NCBI GenBank assembly: GCA_035629775.1
Contig: DASPHG010000006.1
Span: 21,461 to 85,460 of the forward strand
DNA length: 64,000 nucleotides
DNA from: DASPHG01 sp035629775
GTDB taxonomy: Bacteria; Actinomycetota; Thermoleophilia; Solirubrobacterales; Thermoleophilaceae
Direction: 5' to 3'
A program made the translations under genes and the position numbers. Position 1 is the stretch's first letter. The number at the start of each line of letters is the position of its first letter. Of this stretch, positions 24,879-33,115 are shown piece after piece. Below the pieces are notes generated by a model, which saw only the letters and a list, made by a program, of their open reading frames with translations, made no database searches and was not told the origin of the DNA.

Positions 24879-26255
24879 CTAGAAGTTCGGACAGCGGAAG
24901 CGACCCCAGGCCTTGCACGCGCCCTTCACCGGCGCGCCGTTGGGGTTGCGGAGCACGACGAGGTCGGCCGTCGATGAGAAGAGCCCGCGGCCGCCCGGTT
25001 TGCCCCACTCGTAGAACGAGACGACGCCCCTGAACGGGCCGCGGCCCGGGAAGACCCCACCCGGCTTCTTGTGTACGAAGAGCACCGCCGAGCTGCCCGG
25101 GCGGAGGAACGAGCCGCGCGGGAACTCGAAGTAGAAGGGCTGGTTCTCGATCTCGTACTCGTACAGGTTGATCGTGTCCGATCCGCGGTTCGTCAGCGTC
25201 ACCCACTCGTCGGTGCTGCCGTTGTTCGTGACGGCCAGGTTGATGTCGCCGTTGTACGGCTCGGAGCATGTCTTCTTGCACGGGTACATCTGCCAGGCGC
25301 GCAGTTCGCTGTTCGGGTCGAACAGGTAGGCGCCGTCGCCGAGCCACTTCTTGTCGCCGCTGACGTTGTCGAAAATCGTGTGAGGCTCGCCCCAGTGGAA
25401 GGTGTTGGCGTCGTTCTTGCCCTTGCCGACCACCACGCGGATCGCGCCGTTCGCCGGGATCTTCGCGTTCTTGGGGAACCGGTAGCCGGACTTCAGCTTG
25501 CGGCCGCGAAGATGCGAGTCACGCAGGTTCCAGCCCTTCAGCGAGACCTCCTTCGAGCTCTCGTTGTGGATTCGGATCCATTCGCCGCCCGGCTTGTCGG
25601 TGCCCTCGCCGTCCCACCTGATCTTCATGCGCAGCTTGGCGTCCTGCGACGGCCCGGGCTTCCCGCAGGCGGTCGGGTTGAACAGACCGGCGCCGCGCTT
25701 CTGGGCCTTCTCGGTCGCCTTGAAGTAGCCCTTGTTCCACGGCCACTCGTTGCCGTTGGGGAACCACAGCGCCAGTCCCTTCTCGAGCAGGGTCACCGCC
25801 GGGTCGACCCAGCGCCCGCCCTTGCGGACCTGGAGCGCGCGGCGGAGCCGGACGCGCTTCCCCTGGGTGACGCTGCTGCCGCGCAGCGCGACCAGGCGGA
25901 ACTTGCCCTTGATCAGCTTGTCGAGCGTGTTAGCGGCCTGCGGCCCGAGGCAGTTCCCGCGCCGGCCCTTGCCGACGCGCGTGTAGTGCGAGAGCTCGGG
26001 CGCCTGGAGGCCGAGCATCCGGACGGTCACCGCCCCCTTCTTGGTGTACTTGCCGCCGGGCGTCTTGACCTGCGGCCGCAGCGTGTCGCCGTCGGCCACG
26101 TACTTGACCTTGGCGGTCCACACCTTGCACTTCGGCTTCTTCTTGCCGGGGACGCAGGGAGCGCGCGCGGCTTCGGCCGCCGGTGCGGCGACGAGCAGCG
26201 ACGTCAGGACGGCGGCGAGTCCCAGGGCCCGGGTCACCAGACCAACGTAGGGCAC
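24879..26255 (-). CDS. Secreted thermonuclease-like protein with lamin-tail domains
   Basis: The 458-residue exported protein has a signal peptide ending near AAEAARAP and a staphylococcal-nuclease-like domain (about 50-200) with VADGDTLRP, VRMLGLQAPEL and a late Arg in RRALQV. Two lamin-tail-like beta domains follow, marked by GGEWIRIHNESSKEVSLKGW and TDEWVTLTNRGSDTINLYEY. The nuclease would cut extracellular DNA or RNA, and the lamin-tail domains likely aid binding. The calcium-ligand Asp40 of the Staphylococcus enzyme aligns with Gln, so activity may differ. GTG at 26237 is an alternative start. Confidence 0.82.
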   Translation of the reverse strand: MPYVGLVTRALGLAAVLTSLLVAAPAAEAARAPCVPGKKKPKCKVWTAKVKYVADGDTLRPQVKTPGGKYTKKGAVTVRMLGLQAPELSHYTRVGKGRRGNCLGPQAANTLDKLIKGKFRLVALRGSSVTQGKRVRLRRALQVRKGGRWVDPAVTLLEKGLALWFPNGNEWPWNKGYFKATEKAQKRGAGLFNPTACGKPGPSQDAKLRMKIRWDGEGTDKPGGEWIRIHNESSKEVSLKGWNLRDSHLRGRKLKSGYRFPKNAKIPANGAIRVVVGKGKNDANTFHWGEPHTIFDNVSGDKKWLGDGAYLFDPNSELRAWQMYPCKKTCSEPYNGDINLAVTNNGSTDEWVTLTNRGSDTINLYEYEIENQPFYFEFPRGSFLRPGSSAVLFVHKKPGGVFPGRGPFRGVVSFYEWGKPGGRGLFSSTADLVVLRNPNGAPVKGACKAWGRFRCPNF

Positions 26256-26269
26256 GTTGCCGGTTTTCG

Positions 26270-26878
26270 CTACTCCTCGTAGAGAGATTCGTTCGCGAGC
26301 TGACCGCCGCCCTCGCCCCAGAGGCGAATGTCGACGTAGTCGCCGGTGTAGTTGTCGAGCGACACGAGCGTGAAGCGGTCCTCGAGGAGCTCGCACTGGT
26401 CGGTCGTCGTCGGGCCGAGCTCGGCGGTCGCCACGGCGCCGTGGGGCACGAGCGCGACGCCCCATACGAGCGTGATCACCCCGCGGCGGCCCTGCGGACC
26501 GCGCCAGGTCCCGAGCTCCTCGTCCGAGAGGTCGAGGCTCCAGTCCGGGTTCGCCTCGGCCGTCTCGTCCGTGAAGTCGGCCACGGCGTAGAACGCGCTC
26601 GCTTCGGCGCCCTCGTGCTCGCGCGTGAACGAGACGTAGCCGAAGACCTCGAAGCCGGTGGTCGTGGTCGCGCTGGCCGGGAAGTACGTCCGTCCCTCCC
26701 AGGAGCGGTCGGGGAACCACCGGATGTCGCCGATCTCGCCCAAGTCCTCCTCGGAGCGGATTTCGCCGAAGGCCGCGCGGAAGCGCTGGCCCAGCGCCTC
26801 GGCCCAGCGCCCATACGGCAGCGCCTCCTGGGGCGGCTCGGCGATGAACTGCGGGATCGGCCTCTCAGAAGGCGGCAC
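26270..26878 (-). CDS. Conserved-looking cytoplasmic protein, unknown
   Basis: The 202-residue acidic protein starts at GTG 26878, 11 nt after galT, and ends 14 nt before the nuclease gene, so it is part of this minus-strand operon. It has no signal peptide or membrane helix. Aromatic-rich segments such as RWFPDRSWEGRTYFPASA and GFEVFGYVSFTREHEG suggest a beta-rich fold. I do not recognise a family or catalytic motif. Confidence 0.65.
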   Translation of the reverse strand: MPPSERPIPQFIAEPPQEALPYGRWAEALGQRFRAAFGEIRSEEDLGEIGDIRWFPDRSWEGRTYFPASATTTTGFEVFGYVSFTREHEGAEASAFYAVADFTDETAEANPDWSLDLSDEELGTWRGPQGRRGVITLVWGVALVPHGAVATAELGPTTTDQCELLEDRFTLVSLDNYTGDYVDIRLWGEGGGQLANESLYEE

Positions 26879-26889
26879 GGCGCGGCAAG

Positions 26890-27897
26890 CTACACCGCGG
26901 CGTCGCGCAACCGCTCCGCCGCGAGCTCGGGCGGCACGATGTTCAGGTTCACGCCCGATCCGAGCTCGAGGCCGGCGGGCTGCGCGAGCCGGGGCAGGAT
27001 GTCGATTCGCCAGCAGAAGCTCGTCGTGCCGCGCGGCGCTGTCCGGACCCAGAGGTTGAACGCCGGGACTCCGCCGAGGACGGCCTCGAGCCGGAGAAGG
27101 ACCTGCCGGAGCATCGCGGCGCCCAGCGGCCCGTCGTCCTCGTACCGCGCCCGCGGGCGGCGCGGCACGACCTGTATGTGGAACGGCACGCGCGCGGCGT
27201 ACGGACAGATCGCAACGGCCTCGCTGTCCACCGCGATCATCCGCTCGCGCAGGCGGACCTCCTCCTGGAGCAGGTCCTCGAGCAGGTTGCGCCCCTGCGT
27301 GCGGTCGTGCCAGGCGGTGAACCGCTCGCGCTCGCGCGCGATCGCCGCCGGGACGAACCCGAGCGCGTAGAGCTGCGCATGCGTGTGCGGGAGCGAGGCG
27401 CCCGCCTCGCGACCCTCGTTGACGATGAGGTGCACGTACTCGGCGTCGGCGTGCGCGTCCATCCGGTCGCGCCACATCCCCATCGCCGTCTCGAGCGCCT
27501 CGGGCTCGAGCTCGGCCAGCGAGCTGACCGGCCGCGGGCTGTTCACGATCACCTCGTGCGCCCCCACGGCGGGGCGCGAAGAGAACAGGTCGGGCTGGCC
27601 GCGGCCGCTCGCCAGCGGGTCGTCCGGCGGCGGCGCGGCCTCTCCGCCCGTGAGCGCCGGGTAGAGGTTCGGCACCACGCGGACGAGCCAGCCCGGCGTG
27701 TCCGGCTCGCCTCCTCCGGGGCGAAGCGCGGCGAGCTCGGGCGGCGTGCGGTCCTCGTGGCCCTCGAGAAACGGATCGCCCTCGGGGTCGATCGGCGGCC
27801 GCGGCGCCACCGCGAACTCCCCGCCGGGCCGGCCGGCGCGCTCGCCCGCGACGATCGTGCGGAGGCCGGACAGCGGGTCGAGCCGCAGCTCAGGCAA
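26890..27897 (-). CDS. galT: Galactose-1-phosphate uridylyltransferase-like protein
   Basis: The 335-residue HIT-superfamily protein has the active-site motif HTHAQ (His171, His173; canonical H-P-H-x-Q), an early TPPE segment, RVVPNLYPAL, and a C-terminal FNLWVRTAP. GalT transfers UMP from UDP-glucose to galactose-1-phosphate; relatives act as ADP-glucose phosphorylases. The structural zinc cysteines of classical GalT (C-x-x-C) are replaced by DPFLEG. The TTG start overlaps the acetyltransferase stop by 8 nt. The nucleotide-sugar transfer chemistry is likely; the exact sugar is not certain. Confidence 0.78.
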   Translation of the reverse strand: MPELRLDPLSGLRTIVAGERAGRPGGEFAVAPRPPIDPEGDPFLEGHEDRTPPELAALRPGGGEPDTPGWLVRVVPNLYPALTGGEAAPPPDDPLASGRGQPDLFSSRPAVGAHEVIVNSPRPVSSLAELEPEALETAMGMWRDRMDAHADAEYVHLIVNEGREAGASLPHTHAQLYALGFVPAAIARERERFTAWHDRTQGRNLLEDLLQEEVRLRERMIAVDSEAVAICPYAARVPFHIQVVPRRPRARYEDDGPLGAAMLRQVLLRLEAVLGGVPAFNLWVRTAPRGTTSFCWRIDILPRLAQPAGLELGSGVNLNIVPPELAAERLRDAAV

Positions 27898-28318
27898 GGG
27901 GCTTCTCCATCGACACGTGGGGGATGCCCTCCTCCACGAACGGCTCGCCGTAGACGCTGTAGCCGGCGGCCGCGTACATGTGCTCGACGTAGCGTTGGGC
28001 GTGTAGCCGCATGGTGTGGGCGCCGGACTCGCGGGCGGAATGCTCGGCGGCGGCCAGTATCGCCGCTCCGACTCCGCGACCGCGGACGGGACGATCGACC
28101 GCCATGCGCCCGAGGCGGCCGATGCCGTCCTCGCCCAGCAGCACGCGGCACGTCCCGACCACGTGGCTTTCGTCGACGGCCACGACGTGAATCGCTCCGT
28201 CGTCCAAGCCGTCCTGGTCGGCCGCGAGCTCGACGCCCTGCTCGACGCAGAAGACCTGCTCGCGCAGCGCGAGCGCCGCGTCGACCTCGGCCCGGTCTCG
28301 CGCCCTCCGGACCTCCAC
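27890..28318 (-). CDS. GNAT-family N-acetyltransferase
   Basis: The 142-residue protein has the GNAT acetyl-CoA loop RPVRGRGVGAAIL, preceded by a strand pair (VVGTCRVL, IGRLGRMAV) and followed by HAQRYVEHMYAAAGY, a pattern of the ElaA-like subgroup. It acetylates a small molecule or a protein amine in the cytoplasm. The GTG shares one base with the preceding TlpA stop (TAGTG), so translation is coupled. The substrate is unknown. Confidence 0.9.
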   Translation of the reverse strand: MEVRRARDRAEVDAALALREQVFCVEQGVELAADQDGLDDGAIHVVAVDESHVVGTCRVLLGEDGIGRLGRMAVDRPVRGRGVGAAILAAAEHSARESGAHTMRLHAQRYVEHMYAAAGYSVYGEPFVEEGIPHVSMEKPLA

Positions 28319-28860
28319 TAGCGCGCGTAGCGCTCGATGTCCGCGACCAGGTCGGCCTCGTCCCGGTAGCCGCCCTGCTTCACGTACGCGAGCTCGCCCT
28401 TCGAGTCGTAGAACGCGGTCGTTGGGAACGCGAGCTGGCCCTTGAAGACCGCGGCGACCTCGAGCGACGGATCCTTGTAGCTCGGGTAGGGCACCGGGTA
28501 CTCCGCGAGGAACTCGCGCGCGTCGTCGTCGTTGTCGTTCGAGTCCACGCCGATGAACGCCACCTTCTTCGCGCGCTTCGCGGCCTGGTTCTGGAAGTAG
28601 GGAAACTCCGCCCGGCAAGGCGGGCACCAGGACGCCCACTTGTTCACGACGACCGGATAGCCCTTCAGCTCGCGCAGGCGCTGTTCGAACGCCTCCGGCC
28701 CGCCGTCGAGCAGCTCGTTCCCCTGGCGGTGGAGCGCGGCGATCGGCGGCGGCGCGCCCTTCAGCTGCGCCGCGTCCGCGGGGCGGCTCTCGGGGTCGTC
28801 CGAGCCGCATCCGAGGAGTACCGAGGCGACGACCAGGATCGCTGCCCACGCGCGGAGCAT
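28318..28860 (-). CDS. TlpA/ResA-like thioredoxin lipoprotein
   Basis: The 180-residue protein has a lipobox (VLLGC, Cys18) and a thioredoxin domain with WASWCPPC (Cys79, Cys82) and a cis-Pro in AFPTTAF. TlpA/ResA proteins act outside the membrane to reduce apocytochrome c or other disulphides, which would fit the cytochrome c maturation genes at 38470-40631. The ATG at 28860 is preferred because it begins the signal peptide; an upstream GTG at 28878 would add six residues. Confidence 0.9.
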   Translation of the reverse strand: MLRAWAAILVVASVLLGCGSDDPESRPADAAQLKGAPPPIAALHRQGNELLDGGPEAFEQRLRELKGYPVVVNKWASWCPPCRAEFPYFQNQAAKRAKKVAFIGVDSNDNDDDAREFLAEYPVPYPSYKDPSLEVAAVFKGQLAFPTTAFYDSKGELAYVKQGGYRDEADLVADIERYAR

Positions 28861-29066
28861 GCGCGAAGGGTGCCACACGCGCGGTCCCCCATCCGGCAGC
28901 CCGGGCCGCTTCTTTGGGTGCTATTCTGGCGGTAGTTCACGGCTTCGAGGCAAGGCCGAGAGCTCCCGCCGCCGCCCATAACGGGACGGCGACCTAACTC
29001 GGGACGTGTAGCTGCCGGTAGGGCCCCGGCCCGCCGACCCGGACAGCGACCGTTCTCTCTTCACGT
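28861..29066 (+). promoter_or_regulatory. Divergent intergenic region with probable helicase promoter and long leader
   Basis: The 206-nt spacer contains a -10-like TATTCT at 28922-28927. This predicts a leader of about 130 nt before the helicase ATG, long for this window. The leader is GC-rich and may be structured, but I see no known RNA motif in it. Nothing else is visible. Confidence 0.4.
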
Positions 29067-31592
29067 ATGGCTGAAAGCACTTCTGTCGTTCTGCCACCGT
29101 CGGTTTCCGACGCGGATCTTCGGCGCGCCGAGGAGTTCACGCGCGAGCCGTTCCTGCACGAGGGCGAGGAGCCGGCCGCCGCGCTGGCGGAGGGCACGGC
29201 ACGCCGGCGCGCACTCGACGACGCCATCGCCGAGATCGAGGCTGGGCGCGAGGAGCCGTCGGTCGAGTGGCGGCGCGAGTACTCGCTGATGCTCGGGCTC
29301 GAGCGGCTGCTCGCCCAAGACGAGCCACACCTGGCCGACGGCACGACGCTCAACCCGCACCAGGTGGACGCGCTGTCGGGCACGCTGATCGCGCTCATGG
29401 CCGAGATCCAGAGCGGCCGAGGGCCGCTCGGGAACGGCAACGGTAACGGCCGCCATGTCGAGGAGCTGCCCTCCGACGAGGAGGTGTTGGAGGGCGACGA
29501 GGAGATCGCCGACGACGACGAGCCGGTCGACTGGGACCCGGCCGCCGAGCAGGAGGACGAGGAGGAGCAGCAGCTCCCCGAGCAGCCCGAGGATCCGGGC
29601 GCCTCGCGCCGATTCTGGTTCGAGCACGCGACCGGCGCCGGGAAGACCGTCGCCGCGATGGGCTTCGTCGACGCCTCACGCACCGGCGGGATCCTGATCC
29701 TCACGCACCGGCGCAACCTCGTCGACCAGTTCAACGGCGAGCTCAACCAGCGCGGCTACAAGAAGCGCGCGAGCGCGGCGCTCCTGAAGGACAACAAGGA
29801 GCCGCGCGCGAACGGCCCGGTGACGATCGAGACCTACCAGTGGTTCGTCCGCAACGCGGGGAACATCTCCGACGCCTACACGATCGTCATCTGCGACGAG
29901 GCGCACACCGCGCTCGGCGAGAAGACGAGCGCGGCGATCCGCAAGTGGCTCGGCCCCGTCTTCGTCGGGATGACCGCCACGGGGGCGCTGATCGCGCGCC
30001 ACGTGACGGACCTGTTCCCCACCCAGACGTCGCGGTTCGACCTGGCGCAGGCCGCGCGCCGCGCCGTCATAGCGCCGCTCCGATGTGTGCGGATCCCGCC
30101 CGGGGTCGGCGTGCGGACGATCGCGAAGGTCCCGCTTCGCAAGGGCGAGGTCGACCAGGACTTCGACCAGGAAGAGCTGGCCGCCCTGCTCGACCAGGGA
30201 CCGTTCAACGCCGCGGTGGCGGACCTGTACCGCGTGCGCTTCAAGGATCTGCCCGGCGTCGTCTACTCGGCGGGCGTCAAGCACGCCCACAACGTCGCGA
30301 AGGCCTTCCAGGACGCCGGCATCAAGGCGAAGGCGGTCTCGGGCGAGACGCCCAAGCGCGAGCTGACGCGCATCCTGGCTGCCTACGAGCGCGGCGAGAT
30401 CGACGTCCTGGTGAACGCGCAGCTCCTGGCGGAGGGCTGGAACTCGCCGCGCGCGACCGTGTGCATGCACCTGGCGCCGACGGCTTCCAAGCGCATCTAC
30501 CAGCAGCGCGTCGGCCGTGTCACCCGCCGTAATCCGGGCAAGGAGGCGGGCATCGTCGTGGACTTCGTCCATCCGGCGACGACGCACGACGATCCGGTCG
30601 TCACCCTCCATTCCCTGCTGGGACGCGACGTCTACCGCGGCGGCGCGATCGTGGTCGGGCCGGTGCGCCGCGGCCGCGGGCGGCGACTGCGCGTCGAGCG
30701 CCGCGTCCTGCCCGTGTCGGACGACCTCGAGCGGCGCCGGCTCGTCTTCGAGCGCGAGCTCTGGCGGATCGCGGTCGAGAACCTGCACTGGGGCGAGCAG
30801 CACGTGTGGGCTCAGCTCGCCGGCGCGCGCGTCACCTCGAACAACTGGCGCCGGGCGAAGGCGATGCTCCACTTCGACTCCACCGGCGAGCTGCGGCGCG
30901 CGTACCTCGTCACCTGTCTCCAGCGCAACCGGAACTCCCAGCTGCGGATCCGCGCCCTGCAGGAGATCGCGGGCTCACGGGACGCCGAGGCGTTCGACGA
31001 GGCGGTCGAGATCGTGGGCGGCTGGTCGCGCGACGAGCGCCGGGAGGGTGTCAAGGTGCTTCTGCAGGCGCTCGCCGAGAAGCCCATCGGCCGCCGCGAC
31101 CAGGCCGCGAACTGGATCTGGCACCTGGCCGAGTACACACGCGAGGTGCATGAGGAGTACGCCGTCCAGCGCTGGCCCGAGACGAAGCGCCTGCTGGGCC
31201 TGCTCGTGAACTCGTCGGGCGGCGCGCACGCCCGCAACGCGCGCCGGCTGGTGCATGCGGCGCGCAAGCACGACCGCCGGCTCGCGACCGCGCTGCTGGC
31301 CGCGGCGCTCGCGCACACGCCCGAGGCCGCCGACGTGCTGAACGGCGCCCGCGCCCGGATGGCGCGCAAGCCGTCCGCGATCGCGCGTGAGCTCCTGCGC
31401 AACTTTCCGAAGGGCCGCCGGCGCCGCGGTGGGCGCAGGCGTGGCCGGAAGCCCCAGGGCCAGGGGGAGAAGGCGAACGGAGCGAGGCCGCAGGAAGTGA
31501 TCGAGACGCCGGAGACGGAAGCCGAGAACGCCGACGTCACCGAAAAGCCCGGGGACGAGCCCGAAAAGGGCGAGGAGCCCGAAGCCGCCTAA
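29067..31592 (+). CDS. SF2 DEAD/DEAH-type helicase with acidic insert
   Basis: The 841-residue protein is a superfamily 2 helicase: LNPHQVDAL near 95, Walker A ATGAGKT at 188-194, DEAH at 277-280, GMTATG, and motif VI YQQRVGRVTRR. An unusual Asp/Glu-rich insert (about 131-178) lies between the first motif and Walker A. The C-terminal third is helical, with repeat-like Arg/Ala-rich segments and then a basic GRRRRGGRRRGRK patch and an acidic tail. It probably unwinds or translocates on nucleic acid. It stands alone and ends 4 nt before a perfect inverted repeat. Confidence 0.85.
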   Translation: MAESTSVVLPPSVSDADLRRAEEFTREPFLHEGEEPAAALAEGTARRRALDDAIAEIEAGREEPSVEWRREYSLMLGLERLLAQDEPHLADGTTLNPHQVDALSGTLIALMAEIQSGRGPLGNGNGNGRHVEELPSDEEVLEGDEEIADDDEPVDWDPAAEQEDEEEQQLPEQPEDPGASRRFWFEHATGAGKTVAAMGFVDASRTGGILILTHRRNLVDQFNGELNQRGYKKRASAALLKDNKEPRANGPVTIETYQWFVRNAGNISDAYTIVICDEAHTALGEKTSAAIRKWLGPVFVGMTATGALIARHVTDLFPTQTSRFDLAQAARRAVIAPLRCVRIPPGVGVRTIAKVPLRKGEVDQDFDQEELAALLDQGPFNAAVADLYRVRFKDLPGVVYSAGVKHAHNVAKAFQDAGIKAKAVSGETPKRELTRILAAYERGEIDVLVNAQLLAEGWNSPRATVCMHLAPTASKRIYQQRVGRVTRRNPGKEAGIVVDFVHPATTHDDPVVTLHSLLGRDVYRGGAIVVGPVRRGRGRRLRVERRVLPVSDDLERRRLVFERELWRIAVENLHWGEQHVWAQLAGARVTSNNWRRAKAMLHFDSTGELRRAYLVTCLQRNRNSQLRIRALQEIAGSRDAEAFDEAVEIVGGWSRDERREGVKVLLQALAEKPIGRRDQAANWIWHLAEYTREVHEEYAVQRWPETKRLLGLLVNSSGGAHARNARRLVHAARKHDRRLATALLAAALAHTPEAADVLNGARARMARKPSAIARELLRNFPKGRRRRGGRRRGRKPQGQGEKANGARPQEVIETPETEAENADVTEKPGDEPEKGEEPEAA

Positions 31593-31595
31593 GGG

Positions 31596-31622
31596 TGAAC
31601 AAGGGGCCTGGCCCCTTGTTCA
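31596..31622. terminator. 27-nt perfect inverted repeat, probable bidirectional terminator
   Basis: Thirteen-base arms TGAACAAGGGGCC/GGCCCCTTGTTCA flank a single T. It lies 4 nt after the helicase stop and overlaps the last bases of the convergent birA gene. No long T-run follows. It shares its core with the repeat at 42792-42818. Confidence 0.65.
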
Positions 31623-32318
31623 GCGCCTCAGGTGGACCTCGCCGGCGTCCAGCTCGACGACGCCCGCGTCGGTCTCGACCCGCAGGGCGCCCGCGTCCGT
31701 GATGCCGGCTGCCCTACCCCGCCCGTCGGCCCAGGCGACCTCGGCGCCGAGCAGCGCGTCACGCTCACGCCACCGAGCGAGCACCTCGTCGGCCGGCCCG
31801 GCCAGCCACCGGTCGAGCGAGCCGACCAGCGTCTCGAGCAGCTCATCCCGCGATGGCGCGCGCCCCGGCGCCGCGAGCGTCAGTGACGTCGCGGTCTCGG
31901 CGAGGTCTCCGGCGAACGCGGGCGTCGTCACGTTCACGCCGATCCCGAGCACGGCCCAGCCCGCCTGCGGCCGGCCCTCGACGAGGATGCCCGACACCTT
32001 CCGGCCGTCGATCCAGACGTCGTTCGGCCACTTGATCCGGCAGCGCACCGGCACATGCGCCTCGCAGGCCTCGCACACGGCGACCGCGGCAACCAGCGGC
32101 AGCAGCGCGTCCTTCGTGCCCAGCCCCCGAACGATCAGGGACATCAACACGGAATGCCCTGCCTGAGAAGCCCACTCCCGCCCCTGCCGCCCGCGCCCGG
32201 CGCTCTGCACGTCCGCGGTCACCAGCGTCCCGTGCGGGGCACCGCCGGCCGCGAGCTGCTTCGCGCGCTCGTTCGTGGAGTCGGTGGCGCGGTGGTGGAC
32301 GCGTGGGCGGCCGATCAT
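31620..32318 (-). CDS. birA: Biotin-[acetyl-CoA carboxylase] ligase
   Basis: The 232-residue protein is a class I biotin protein ligase without a DNA-binding domain. It has TDSTNERAKQLA, the biotinyl-AMP loop GRGRQGREW, the catalytic KWPNDVW and KVSGILVE. It activates biotin and attaches it to carboxyl-carrier proteins, including those feeding the methylmalonyl-CoA epimerase step seen at 50718. The ATG overlaps the SAM hydroxide adenosyltransferase stop (ATGA). It is the last gene of this block. Confidence 0.95.
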   Translation of the reverse strand: MIGRPRVHHRATDSTNERAKQLAAGGAPHGTLVTADVQSAGRGRQGREWASQAGHSVLMSLIVRGLGTKDALLPLVAAVAVCEACEAHVPVRCRIKWPNDVWIDGRKVSGILVEGRPQAGWAVLGIGVNVTTPAFAGDLAETATSLTLAAPGRAPSRDELLETLVGSLDRWLAGPADEVLARWRERDALLGAEVAWADGRGRAAGITDAGALRVETDAGVVELDAGEVHLRR

Positions 32319-33115
32319 CGCGGCCGCAGCACGATCGGCGCGTCGGGCGCCAGCCGCAGCGCCGCGGCGGCGTCGCCGCGGTTGATCGCCACCGCGAGCA
32401 TGCGCTGCGCGTCCTCGTACAGGATGAGCTCGCCGCGCCGGACGTCCGCGAACGTCTGCGTGAAGGTGCCGATGAACCGTTCGCCGCGCGCCTCGATCTC
32501 GACCGTCCGTCCCAGCGAGATCCCGGTCCCCGCAAGCTCGTCGTGCCCGACATTCAGCGACGCGTTGCCGAACCGGTCCACGAGGACCACGTGCGCGAGG
32601 ACCTCGCGCTCGCGCACCTCCGGCTTCGGCAGGTCGAGCAGCTGGAGCTCGTCGGGCTCGACATGCTCACCCGCGTCGGCGAGGGGCGCTCCGGCCGCCA
32701 GGTGGGCCGCCACCGGCGCGAAGATGTCACGGCCGTGGAAGGTGGCCGACACGGGCTCGAGCCGGTGGTGCGAGCGGCTGATGTCCACGGCCTCGACAAC
32801 GCCGCCGCAGGCCTCCCAGGCCAGACTGAGCAGACCGTTGTCGGGACCCACGAGCGCGCGGCCGTCGCCAGTGCGCACGGCGAGCCCGCGCCGCTCGGTC
32901 CCGACCTGCGGGTCCACGATCGCCACGTGCACGCCCACCGGGACGTACGGCAGCGAGTTGCGCAGGACGACCGCCCCCTGGCGGACGCCGTAGCGCGGGA
33001 TGCCGTGCGTCAGGTCGACGATCGCGACGTCGGGTGCGATCCCCCGGATGACCGCATGGCAGACCCCGACGAACTCGTCCTCGTGGCCGTAGTCGGTCAG
33101 GAGCGAGACGATCAT
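32315..33115 (-). CDS. SAM hydroxide adenosyltransferase (DUF62/fluorinase-like)
   Basis: The 266-residue protein matches the DUF62 family: LLTDYGHEDEFVG at the start, VDLTHGIP, VVDPQVGT-like VAIVDPQVGTERR, and LVGPDNGLLS. These enzymes use activated water to split S-adenosylmethionine into adenosine and methionine; they are related to fluorinases. Nothing suggests the fluorinase-specific loop. It overlaps the upstream cobA-hemD gene and the downstream birA by 4 nt each. Its link to tetrapyrrole genes may be SAM turnover, which is inference. Confidence 0.92.
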   Translation of the reverse strand: MIVSLLTDYGHEDEFVGVCHAVIRGIAPDVAIVDLTHGIPRYGVRQGAVVLRNSLPYVPVGVHVAIVDPQVGTERRGLAVRTGDGRALVGPDNGLLSLAWEACGGVVEAVDISRSHHRLEPVSATFHGRDIFAPVAAHLAAGAPLADAGEHVEPDELQLLDLPKPEVREREVLAHVVLVDRFGNASLNVGHDELAGTGISLGRTVEIEARGERFIGTFTQTFADVRRGELILYEDAQRMLAVAINRGDAAAALRLAPDAPIVLRPR

